From contig NZ_VJOL01000017.1 of NCBI RefSeq assembly GCF_007556705.1, positions 1 to 46,743 of the forward strand: a DNA stretch of 46,743 bases, given 5' to 3'. Source of the DNA: Tepidimonas thermarum (GTDB lineage: Bacteria > Pseudomonadota > Gammaproteobacteria > Burkholderiales > Burkholderiaceae_C). Positions 7,078 to 14,440 of this stretch are shown piece by piece (the stretch's first letter is position 1; every line of letters begins with the position of its first letter). The notes below the pieces were generated by a model. The model was given only the letters and a program-made list of their open reading frames with translations. It did no database searches and was not told the DNA's origin. The translations under genes were made by a program, and so were the position numbers.

Positions 7078-10000
7078 TCAGTCCAGCGCCATCAGCGTGG
7101 CGTTGCCGCCAGCGGCGGCGGTGTTGATGCTCAGGCTGCGCTCGACCAGCAGCCCGGCTGGCGGCAGCGCTGCATCGGGCGCGCCGGTGATCACCGGCAC
7201 CACGGGGCCGGGCAGGGTGGCCAAGGCCTGCTGCAGCGCGATGAGTGCCGCGGCATCGCCGGCAAACCACGCCACCTGCGGTGGGGCCGGCAGCTGCGCC
7301 AACGCCGGCGCGATAGGCCCGTCACCGGGCAGCGTCAGCGCTTGCGCGCCCAGGGCCTGCACGCGCGCGACCATGGCCGCGCGGGTGGCGGTGTCGGCCG
7401 CCACGCACAACACGCGCTCGCGTGGCAGCAGGCGGTATTCGTCGCGCTGCCCCGTCGGGCCGCACAGGACCACGGGGGCGCGCCAGTCGCTGGGCGCAGG
7501 CGCGCCGGCAAAACCCAGGGCGCGCTCGACCGCATCCGCCGGTGCCTGCGCCAGCAGCCGGTACAGGTACAGCGGGCCGCCTGCCTTGGGGCCGGTGCCC
7601 GAGAGGCCTTCGCCGCCAAAGGGCTGCACGCCCACCACCGCCCCCACCAGGTTGCGGTTGACGTAGTGGTTGCCCGCGCGCACGCGCTGCGTCAGCTGCG
7701 CGATGGTCTCGTCGATGCGGCTGTGCACGCCAAAGGTCAACCCATAACCGGTGGCGTGGATGGCCTCGATGAGGGCGGGCAGCGCCGCGCGCCGCCAGCG
7801 CAGCACATGCAGCACGGGACCAAACACCTCGCGCTGCAGCAGCGACAGATCGTCGATTTCGATCACCGTCGGCGGCACAAAGGTGCCTGCCGCAGCCTCG
7901 GGTGGCAGCGCGGTTTGCCAGATGCGGCAGCCGCGCGCGCGCATCGCCTCGATGTGCGCCAGGATGGCGGCGCGCGCCTCGGCGTCGATCACAGGGCCGA
8001 CATCCGTGGCCAGCCGCGCCGGGTCGCCCACGCGCAGCTCGTCCATGGCACCGCGCAACAGGGTCAGCAGGCGCTCGGCCGCTTCCTCTTGCACGCACAG
8101 CACGCGCAGGGCCGAGCAGCGCTGTCCGGCGCTGTCAAAGGCTGACGTGATGACGTCCTGCACCACCTGCTCGGGCAGCGCCGAGGTGTCCACCACCATG
8201 GCATTTTGGCCGCCGGTTTCGGCGATCAGCGGCAGCGGGTGGACGCGACCATCGGAGCCGGTGCGCGTGCGCCCCGCCAGCGCGCGTTGCAGCAGGCGCG
8301 CCACCTCGGTGGAGCCGGTGAACACCACGCCAGCGATGCGCGCATCGGCCACCAGCGCCGCCCCCACCGTCTCGCCCGCGCCGGGCAAGAGTTGCAGCGC
8401 GGCGCGCGGGACGCCGGCGGCGTGCAGCAGCGCCGTCATGCGCGCGGCCACCAGGGGCGTTTGCTCGGCCGGCTTGGCCAGTACCGGGTTGCCCGCCGCC
8501 AGGGCGGCGGCGATTTGCCCGGTGAAGATGGCCAGCGGAAAGTTCCACGGGCTGATGCACACCACGGGGCCCAGCGGCGCGGCGTCCTGCGGCCAGCGCG
8601 CGTCGCTGACCTGGGCGCCGTAGTAGCGCAAAAAGTCGATGGCCTCGCGCACCTCGGCCACGGCGTTGCCGGCGGTCTTGCCGGCCTCGCGCATGAGCAG
8701 CGCCACGAAAGCCGGCAGCTCGGTCTGCAGCGCATCGGCGGCGCCGGCCAGCGCGGCGGCGCGTGCCGTGGCCGGGGTGGCCGCCCATGCGGGGGCAAAC
8801 GCCGTGGCGGCAGCCACCGCGGCGTCGGCCTGGGCCGGCGTGGCGTCCACCACCGTGCCCACGCGCTCGGCGTGCTGGGCGGGGTTGACGATCGTCCGCT
8901 CGGGGCCAGGCGCGCTGGCGGCTGGCGTGGCGTTTGCCTCGGGCGCGAGCAGCGGGCCGGCGCACAGCGGCGCGGCGCGGCTGGCCGCCAGGGCGTTGGC
9001 GATGGATTGCAGCGCGCCCTCGTCGGTCAAGTCCAGCCCCGTGCTGTTGGCGCGCACGGCACCGTACAGGGTCGCGGGCGCCGAGATGCGCGGGTGCGGC
9101 AGGCCAAGCGCACCCTCGGCACGCGCCCACGCCTGAACCGTCTCGACCGGGTCTTCGGTGAGCGCTTCCAGCGCTACGCTGGCGTCGGCGATGCGGTGCA
9201 CGAACGAGGTGTTGGCGCCGTTTTCCAGCAGGCGGCGCACCAGGTAGGCCAGCAGCGTCTCGTGCGTGCCCACCGGCGCGTAGATGCGGCAGGGCCGGCC
9301 CAGACCGCCGGCTTCGACCGGCGCGACCACCTGCTCGTACAGCGGCTCGCCCATGCCGTGCAGGCACTGAAATTCGTACTGGTGCGGGTGCCAGGTGGCG
9401 GGGTCGGCCATTTCGTAAATGGCGGCCAGGGTCTGCGCGTTGTGGGTGGCAAACTGCGGGAACACCGCCTCCGGCGCGGCCAGCAGGCGCCGCGCGCAGG
9501 CCAGGTAGGACACATCGGTGTAGGCTTTGCGCGTGTAGACGGGGTAGTCCAGCCCGTCGAGCTGGGCACGCTTGATCTCGCTGTCCCAGTAGGCGCCCTT
9601 GACCAGGCGCACCAGCAGGCGGTGGCCGCTGCGCCGCGCCAGCGTGATCACATGGTCGACCACGGCTGGCGCGCGCTTTTGGTAGGCCTGGATGACGAAG
9701 CCGATGCCGTGCCAGTCGGCCAACGACGGCTCGTGGCACAGCCGCTCGAGCAGGTCCAGCGACAGCTCCAGCCGTTCGCACTCCTCGGCGTCGATGTGCA
9801 ACCCGATGTCCACCGCCCGCGCCGCCTGCGCCAGCGCCAACAGGCGCGGGTAGAGCTCGGCCATCACCCGCGCGGCCTGGGCACGGCTGTAGCGCGGGTG
9901 CAGCGCCGACAGTTTGATGGACACGCCGGGGCCGTCGATGACGCCGCGCCCATCGTTGGCAGCGCCGATGGCGTCGATGGCGGCGCGGTAGGCGTCGAAG

Positions 10001-10710
10001 TAGCGCTGCGCGTCGGCGGCGGTCAGCGCGGCCTCGCCCAGCATGTCATAGGAGTAGCGAAAGCCCTGCGCCTCGCGCCGCCGGGCGCGTTGCAGCGCTT
10101 CGGCGATGGTCTGGCCGGTGACGAACTGCTCGCCCAGCAGTCGCATCGCCAAATCCACCCCCTGGCGCACCAGGGGTTCGCCGCCGCGGCGCAGCAGCTG
10201 CGCCAGCGCACCGCCCAGCCCCGCTTTGCTGTGCGTGGCGGTGAGTTTGCCGGTCAGCAGCAGACCCCAGGTGGCAGCGTTGACGAACAGCGATGGGCTG
10301 CGGCCCAGGTGGGCGCGCCAGTCACCGCGGCCGATCTTGTCGCGGATCAGCGCATCGCGCGTGGCCGCGTCCGGGATGCGCAGCAGCGCCTCGGCCAGGC
10401 ACATCAGCGCCACGCCCTCCTGCGAGGACAGGGCGTATTCCTGCAACAGGGCCTGCACCAGCCCCTCGCGCCCGGCCTGGGGGGCGCGCGCACGCAGCCC
10501 CGCGGCCAGGCGCTGGGCCCGCTCGGTGACGCGGGCGCGCTGCGCGGCGCCGAGGCGGGCCTGTTCGAGCAGTGCCGGGATGCATTCGGTTTCCGGTGCG
10601 CGCTGCAACGGTGCCAGCGCGCCCATGGTGGCCGCGCGTGGCGGTACGGGGTCGGCAAACGGTGCGGAGGCGGCGGCTTGCAGCCAGGGGGAGGCGACGG
10701 GGGCGTTCAT
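7078..10710 (-). CDS. putA: Bifunctional proline dehydrogenase / L-glutamate gamma-semialdehyde dehydrogenase PutA
   Basis: PutA oxidises proline to glutamate in two steps with FAD and NAD+. In the 1210-residue product the FAD-dependent proline dehydrogenase barrel spans roughly residues 180-500 (KLSALHPRYS near 266-275, LVKGAYWDSEIKRAQ near 369-383). The aldehyde dehydrogenase domain spans about 600-1050, with the general-base Glu831 in IAETGGQNAM and nucleophile Cys865 in GQRCSALRV. A further C-terminal domain ends in NTAAAGGNATLM, typical of long type B PutA. The N-terminus lacks the ribbon-helix-helix DNA-binding domain of trifunctional PutA: it starts with an Ala/Pro-rich segment and a helical domain. 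Control therefore probably falls to the divergent Lrp-type gene 126 bp away. Confidence 0.96.
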   Translation of the reverse strand: MNAPVASPWLQAAASAPFADPVPPRAATMGALAPLQRAPETECIPALLEQARLGAAQRARVTERAQRLAAGLRARAPQAGREGLVQALLQEYALSSQEGVALMCLAEALLRIPDAATRDALIRDKIGRGDWRAHLGRSPSLFVNAATWGLLLTGKLTATHSKAGLGGALAQLLRRGGEPLVRQGVDLAMRLLGEQFVTGQTIAEALQRARRREAQGFRYSYDMLGEAALTAADAQRYFDAYRAAIDAIGAANDGRGVIDGPGVSIKLSALHPRYSRAQAARVMAELYPRLLALAQAARAVDIGLHIDAEECERLELSLDLLERLCHEPSLADWHGIGFVIQAYQKRAPAVVDHVITLARRSGHRLLVRLVKGAYWDSEIKRAQLDGLDYPVYTRKAYTDVSYLACARRLLAAPEAVFPQFATHNAQTLAAIYEMADPATWHPHQYEFQCLHGMGEPLYEQVVAPVEAGGLGRPCRIYAPVGTHETLLAYLVRRLLENGANTSFVHRIADASVALEALTEDPVETVQAWARAEGALGLPHPRISAPATLYGAVRANSTGLDLTDEGALQSIANALAASRAAPLCAGPLLAPEANATPAASAPGPERTIVNPAQHAERVGTVVDATPAQADAAVAAATAFAPAWAATPATARAAALAGAADALQTELPAFVALLMREAGKTAGNAVAEVREAIDFLRYYGAQVSDARWPQDAAPLGPVVCISPWNFPLAIFTGQIAAALAAGNPVLAKPAEQTPLVAARMTALLHAAGVPRAALQLLPGAGETVGAALVADARIAGVVFTGSTEVARLLQRALAGRTRTGSDGRVHPLPLIAETGGQNAMVVDTSALPEQVVQDVITSAFDSAGQRCSALRVLCVQEEAAERLLTLLRGAMDELRVGDPARLATDVGPVIDAEARAAILAHIEAMRARGCRIWQTALPPEAAAGTFVPPTVIEIDDLSLLQREVFGPVLHVLRWRRAALPALIEAIHATGYGLTFGVHSRIDETIAQLTQRVRAGNHYVNRNLVGAVVGVQPFGGEGLSGTGPKAGGPLYLYRLLAQAPADAVERALGFAGAPAPSDWRAPVVLCGPTGQRDEYRLLPRERVLCVAADTATRAAMVARVQALGAQALTLPGDGPIAPALAQLPAPPQVAWFAGDAAALIALQQALATLPGPVVPVITGAPDAALPPAGLLVERSLSINTAAAGGNATLMALD

Positions 10711-10836
10711 GGCGCATCGAGGTCAGCAAAGCAGTCGATGCATCAAGTTTGATGGCAAAAAAGAAAAATGAAATTTCGTATTTATAGGTAAAAATAGTGA
10801 AAAATACCACGCTGACGCGAATGGGACGGTATTGCC
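10711..10836. promoter_or_regulatory. Divergent control region of putA and its Lrp-type regulator
   Basis: Between two GC-rich genes this 126-bp stretch contains an AT-rich core at about 10741-10808 with A-tracts and GAAATTTCG and TATTTATAGG elements. Lrp-family regulators prefer such A/T-rich, weakly palindromic sites repeated along the helix. The base composition and the position are seen directly; binding by the adjacent Lrp-type protein is inferred by analogy with putA control by divergent Lrp homologues in other proteobacteria. Confidence 0.6.
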
Positions 10837-11301
10837 ATGCACGACCTCGACCGCATCGATCTGCGCATCCTCGACACGCTGCAGCGTGACGGACGCATCG
10901 CCAACCTCAAGCTGGCCGAAGCCGTCGGCCTGTCCCCGACAGCGGTGCTGGCGCGCGTGCAGCGCCTCACGCGCGAGGGCTACATCCTGGGCTACGAGGC
11001 GCGGCTCAACCCCGCCAAGCTGGGCGGTGGGTTGTTGGTGTTCGTGGAGGTGTTGCTCGACCGCACCACGCCCAACGTGTTCGAGCAGTTCAAGGCGGCG
11101 GTGCAGGCTGCGCCGCAGGTGTTGGAGTGCCACATGGTGGCCGGTGGCTTTGACTACCTGGTCAAGACGCGCGTGGCCGACATGGCCGACTACCGGCGCT
11201 TTGCCGGCGACGTGCTGTGGCAGTTGCCGGGGGTGCGCGAGACGCGCACCTATGCGGTGATGGAGGAGGTCAAGCACACCCACCGGCTGCCGTTGTTCTG
11301 A
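10837..11301 (+). CDS. Lrp/AsnC family transcriptional regulator, probable putA activator
   Basis: The 154-residue product has an N-terminal winged helix (LDRIDLRILDTLQRDGRIAN, recognition helix around LSPTAVLARVQRL) and a C-terminal RAM ligand-binding domain from about residue 65 (FVEVLLDRTT to TYAVMEEVKHTHRLP). It resembles the group containing BkdR and PutR, which bind an amino acid and regulate the divergent catabolic operon. The likely ligand is proline, by position only. It starts 126 bp from the putA start in a head-to-head layout with an AT-rich shared control region. A 108-bp gap after its stop holds short GC-rich hairpins and no visible gene. Confidence 0.93.
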   Translation: MHDLDRIDLRILDTLQRDGRIANLKLAEAVGLSPTAVLARVQRLTREGYILGYEARLNPAKLGGGLLVFVEVLLDRTTPNVFEQFKAAVQAAPQVLECHMVAGGFDYLVKTRVADMADYRRFAGDVLWQLPGVRETRTYAVMEEVKHTHRLPLF

Positions 11302-11409
11302 CGGCGGTGGGCATCGGGGGCCGGCATGCGCCGGGTGCCGGGTGTCTGGGGCCAGTGCCTGTGGCCAGGCGCCGCCGCCCCGGGTTGCATCACGTCGTCT
11401 CAGGCCACC

Positions 11410-12474
11410 TCACGCGGCGCGGCGCAGCGACGCGGTGCGCGGACGCAGCAGGCCGAACAAGTTCTTGGGGTCGTCCAGGTCCGGGATCAGGTCCAGCGTC
11501 TCGCCCAGGCCCAGGCGCTGCGCCTGCGCGTGCACGAAGCGCAGGGCCGCGAAGTCCTCCAGCGCAAAACCGACCGAGTCGAACACCGTGACCTCGTCGG
11601 CGCTGCGCCGGCCGGGGGCCTGGCCGGCCAGCACCTGCCACAGCTCCGTGACCGGAAAGTCGGCCGGCAGCTGCTGGATGTCGCCTTCGATGCGGGTTTG
11701 CGGCTCGTATTCGACGAACACGCGCGCGCCGCGCAGCACGTCGGGGTGCAGCTCGGTCTTGCCGGGGCAGTCGCCACCGACGGCGTTGATGTGCATGCCA
11801 GGTGCGATCATGTCCGGCGTCAGGATGGTGGCGTTGGTCTTGTCGGCCGTGACCGTGGTCACGATGTCGGCGCCGCGCACCGCTTCGGCCGTGCTGGCGC
11901 AGCGCGTCAGCACCAGGCCGCTGTCGCGCAGGTTGGCGCTGAGCTTGTCGGTCGCGGCCGGGTCGGTGTCGAACAGGCGCAGTTCGCGGATGCCGAGCAG
12001 GTGCGCAAAGGCCAGCGCCTGAAATTCGGCTTGCGCGCCGTTGCCAATCAGCGCCATGACGCGGCTGTCCGCGCGGGCCAGCGCCTGCGCCGCCACGGCC
12101 GACATGGCCGCGGTGCGCAGCGCGGTGGTCAGCGTCAGTTCGCTCAGCAGCGGGGTGCCGGTGGCCACGTCGGCGAGCACGCCAAAGGCCATCACCGTGG
12201 GCAGCCCCTCACGGGTGTTTTTGGGGTGGCCGTTGACGTACTTGAAGCTGTAGAGCGCGTCGTCGGCGATGGGCATGAGCTCGATCACGCCGACGGCCGA
12301 GTGGTTGGCCACGCGCGCGCTTTTGTCAAAGTCGGGCCAGCGCAAAAAGTCGGCGCGGATGTGCTCGGCGATGCCGCGCAGGCAGGTCTCGACCCCCAGC
12401 GTCTGCACCAGGTGCACCAGGGTGGGGGCGCTCAGGTAGCGGGTGGCCAGGCGGGGGGTGGAACGGGTCGTCAT
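11410..12474 (-). CDS. ocd: Ornithine cyclodeaminase
   Basis: Ornithine cyclodeaminase turns L-ornithine into L-proline and ammonia with a tightly bound NAD+. The 354-residue product starts MTTRSTPRLATRYLSAPTLV. It contains ADFLRWPDFDKSARVANHS, then FKYVNGHPKNT, the Rossmann signature LIGNGAQAEFQALAF, TTVTADKTNATILTP and AVGGDCPGKTELHPDVL, where the Asp of the GGDCPGKTE motif is the catalytic residue in the family. The ATG at 12474 has a GGAGA ribosome site just upstream; an upstream frame extension is rejected. The product feeds directly into the PutA reaction encoded 1 kb away. A divergent Lrp-type gene lies 155 bp away. Confidence 0.93.
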   Translation of the reverse strand: MTTRSTPRLATRYLSAPTLVHLVQTLGVETCLRGIAEHIRADFLRWPDFDKSARVANHSAVGVIELMPIADDALYSFKYVNGHPKNTREGLPTVMAFGVLADVATGTPLLSELTLTTALRTAAMSAVAAQALARADSRVMALIGNGAQAEFQALAFAHLLGIRELRLFDTDPAATDKLSANLRDSGLVLTRCASTAEAVRGADIVTTVTADKTNATILTPDMIAPGMHINAVGGDCPGKTELHPDVLRGARVFVEYEPQTRIEGDIQQLPADFPVTELWQVLAGQAPGRRSADEVTVFDSVGFALEDFAALRFVHAQAQRLGLGETLDLIPDLDDPKNLFGLLRPRTASLRRAA

Positions 12475-12552
12475 ACGGGGTCTCCGGTTTTGTTTGGCGA
12501 TATTGCGGATCAGGCCCAGAGTGTCCACCGCCCCGCAGTCAATGTAAAACGG

Positions 12553-12570
12553 CAAAATGTTGACGTTTTG
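12553..12570. promoter_or_regulatory. Imperfect palindrome in the ocd/lrp divergent control region, candidate Lrp-type operator
   Basis: CAAAATGTTGACGTTTTG matches its own reverse complement at 14 of 18 positions. It sits in the AT-richer 155-bp gap (12475-12629) between the ornithine cyclodeaminase gene and a divergent Lrp-type gene. Two further GTCAAA words follow at 12603-12617. Palindrome and repeats are read directly; use as the operator of the neighbouring regulator is inferred from position. Confidence 0.5.
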
Positions 12571-12629
12571 GCGAAAGTCTGTCGAAATGTCAGGAGTAAA
12601 TTGTCAAATCGTCAAAATCCGGGGTGGCC

Positions 12630-13049
12630 ATGGATGAACTGGACCAGGCCCTGATCGCGCTGCTGCGGCGCAATGCGCGCCTGAGCGTGGCCGATCTGGC
12701 GTACAAACTGAAGGTGTCGCGCGGCACCGTGACCAACCGCCTGCGCCGGCTGGAAGACGCGCAGGTGATCCTGGGCTACACGGTGCGGCTGCGCCCGGAG
12801 TCCGAGCCCGAGCGCATCCGCGCCTGGATGAGCGTGCTGGTGGAAGGCAACCAGACGCGCGCGGTGATCGCCAGCCTGCTGGGCGAGCCGGGCGTGGTCA
12901 AGCTGCATGACACCAACGGCCGCTGGGACCTGTTGGCGGAACTGGAGGCGACCTCGATGAACGAGTTGTCCGACATCCTGGAGCGCATCCGGCTGATCAA
13001 GGGCATCCACAGCACCGAGACCAGCATCCACCTGCGCACCTACCGCTGA
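12630..13049 (+). CDS. Lrp/AsnC family transcriptional regulator, probable regulator of ocd
   Basis: The 139-residue product is a compact Lrp-type regulator: MDELDQALIALLRRNARLSV and KVSRGTVTNRLRRLEDAQVI form the winged helix, and the RAM domain follows from about residue 60 (IRAWMSVLVEGNQ to LIKGIHSTETSIHL). I take the ATG at 12630 rather than the GTG two codons earlier because the protein then begins with the usual Met-Asp-xx-Asp pattern. It is divergent from ornithine cyclodeaminase across a palindrome-bearing gap, so ornithine or arginine is a plausible effector. It is a different protein from the Lrp-type regulator next to putA. Confidence 0.92.
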   Translation: MDELDQALIALLRRNARLSVADLAYKLKVSRGTVTNRLRRLEDAQVILGYTVRLRPESEPERIRAWMSVLVEGNQTRAVIASLLGEPGVVKLHDTNGRWDLLAELEATSMNELSDILERIRLIKGIHSTETSIHLRTYR

Positions 13050-13076
13050 GCGTGCGCAGGCGGCGTGGGCGCACGC
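13050..13076. terminator. Hairpin between convergent genes, possible terminator
   Basis: A perfect 8-bp stem, GCGTGCGC at 13050-13057 and GCGCACGC at 13069-13076, with an 11-base loop, starts right after the stop of the Lrp-type gene and lies in the 43-bp gap before the convergent ridA stop. There is no T-run on either side, so it is at best a weak intrinsic terminator. Confidence 0.35.
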
Positions 13077-13092
13077 GCTGCGACGGTTGGCG

Positions 13093-13437
13093 TCACAGCG
13101 CCGCGGTGGCGACGATTTCGATCTTCCACGCTGGCTTGGCCAGGCGGGCCTGGACGGTGGCGCGCGGTGGCGTGTGGCCAGCGGGCACCCAGGCGTCCCA
13201 GGCGCGGTTCATGCCGTCGTAGTCGGCCAGGTCGGCCAGGAAGATCTGCACCATGAGCAGCTTGGTTTTGTCCGTGCCGGCGCGCGCCAGCAGGGCGTCG
13301 ATCATGCCCAGCACCTGGCGCGTTTGGCCCTCGATGTCCTGGGTGGCATCGTCGGGCACCTGGCCGGCCAGGTACACCGTGCCGTTGTGGATGGCCATCT
13401 CGGACAGGCGCGGTCCGACGTCGAAGCGTTGCACCAT
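13093..13437 (-). CDS. RidA family enamine/imine deaminase-like protein
   Basis: The 114-residue product is a single RidA/YjgF domain: MVQRFDVGPRLSEMAIHNGT, YLAGQVPDDATQDIEGQTRQ, and the active-site arginine in HTPPRATVQARLAKP. Canonical RidA hydrolyses reactive 2-aminoacrylate-type enamines and imines to 2-ketoacids. Several subfamilies differ in substrate, and this one cannot be placed by eye. The ATG at 13437 has a clear GGAG site; the upstream extension of the frame is rejected. It is last in a minus-strand operon after a pyrroline-2-carboxylate reductase-like enzyme (30-bp gap), whose substrate is itself a cyclic imine, so a joint role is reasonable. Confidence 0.9.
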   Translation of the reverse strand: MVQRFDVGPRLSEMAIHNGTVYLAGQVPDDATQDIEGQTRQVLGMIDALLARAGTDKTKLLMVQIFLADLADYDGMNRAWDAWVPAGHTPPRATVQARLAKPAWKIEIVATAAL

Positions 13438-13467
13438 AAAAAAACTCCTGAAAAATGCCAACGGGGA

Positions 13468-14403
13468 TCAGCCGGCCAAGCCGGCGAGCACGCAGCGCGC
13501 GGCGGCCAGATCCCAGCCGGCCCAGCCGCAGCTTTTGAAGAAAACCGGCCCGTCAGGGCGGCGCGCCCGCTGCCATGCCGGGGTGTTGCGCACGACGTCG
13601 GCCAGCGTGGGCAAGGCGGCCACGTCCAGCCCGGCCTGCAGCAAGTCGCCGGCTTCGTGGTCGGCGTCGCGCGTGTCCACCACCAGCGTGCCGGTGGCGG
13701 CCAGGTGCTGGCACACGTCGGGTGCCCACTCCACCATGCGCGGTGTGAAAGCCCCCACCGCGGCCACGAAGGCATCCGCCCGCGGGCGGGCGTGCAGCGC
13801 CACCGCCTGTGCCGAGGTGCAGCTCACCACCAGCGGGCAGGCGGCCAGGGCGGCGTTGGCGTCGTCGACGCGCTGCGCGTGCAAGCCCAGCGCGCGCGCA
13901 TGGGCGACGAGCGCGTCGGCGCTGGCGGCCGTGCGCGACGCAATGCGCACCGCGCGCACGCCCAGCCCGGTGGCCAGCGCCTCCAGATGCGCGCGGCCCT
14001 GCACGCCGGCCCCCACGATGAGCAGCGGCCCCTCGCGGTGGCGCGCCAGGTGCCGCGCCGCCAGCAGCGTCACCGCGGCCGTGCGCCGTGCCGTCACGGT
14101 GGGGCCGTCCAGCAGCGCGCGGCGCGTCCCCGTGCGCACGTCAAAGACGACGATGTCGCCTTGGATGGCGGGGCGTCCGTGCGCCGGGTTGTCGGGGACG
14201 AACGTGATGAGCTTGGTGATGGCCACCGCCGCGTCGTTGGCCGGCATGACGAACAGGCTGCCGCCACCGGGCAGCGGTTGCACCAGGCGCGGCGGCACGG
14301 TGACGCCGTCGTCGTGCAGCAGCGACGCGATGGCGTCGGCCAGGGCGGGATAGGGCAGCGCGGCAGCGGTGGCAGCGGCGTCCAGCACGGTCGATGGTGG
14401 CAT
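13468..14403 (-). CDS. Ornithine cyclodeaminase/mu-crystallin family enzyme, delta1-pyrroline-2-carboxylate reductase-like
   Basis: The 311-residue product belongs to the same superfamily as ornithine cyclodeaminase but is shorter and distinct. It has VPPRLVQPLPGGGSLFVMPA, AITKLITFVPDNPAHGRPAI, DGPTVTARRTAAVTLLAARH, the dinucleotide motif LLIVGAGVQGRAHLEAL and FVAAVGAFTPRMVEWAPDV. Relatives of this type reduce delta1-pyrroline-2-carboxylate or delta1-piperideine-2-carboxylate to proline or pipecolate with NAD(P)H, in hydroxyproline, D-proline or lysine breakdown. The start at 14403 is the first Met before the conserved core. It lies between a histidine kinase gene and ridA on the same strand. 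Substrate remains uncertain. Confidence 0.85.
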   Translation of the reverse strand: MPPSTVLDAAATAAALPYPALADAIASLLHDDGVTVPPRLVQPLPGGGSLFVMPANDAAVAITKLITFVPDNPAHGRPAIQGDIVVFDVRTGTRRALLDGPTVTARRTAAVTLLAARHLARHREGPLLIVGAGVQGRAHLEALATGLGVRAVRIASRTAASADALVAHARALGLHAQRVDDANAALAACPLVVSCTSAQAVALHARPRADAFVAAVGAFTPRMVEWAPDVCQHLAATGTLVVDTRDADHEAGDLLQAGLDVAALPTLADVVRNTPAWQRARRPDGPVFFKSCGWAGWDLAAARCVLAGLAG

Positions 14404-14440
14404 GGTCGAAGGGGCGGGGTGGGCGCCCAGGAGGGCGTGC

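Noticed and set aside
8206-10752. Long 848-residue open frame antisense to putA
   Set aside because: The product is low-complexity Arg/Gly/His/Gln-rich with no domain, and the opposite strand encodes a clear PutA. High third-position GC produces such shadow frames.
11302-11409. Possible small gene between the putA regulator and ocd
   Set aside because: Only short GC-rich hairpins and out-of-frame extensions of neighbours are seen; no ribosome site with a plausible start.
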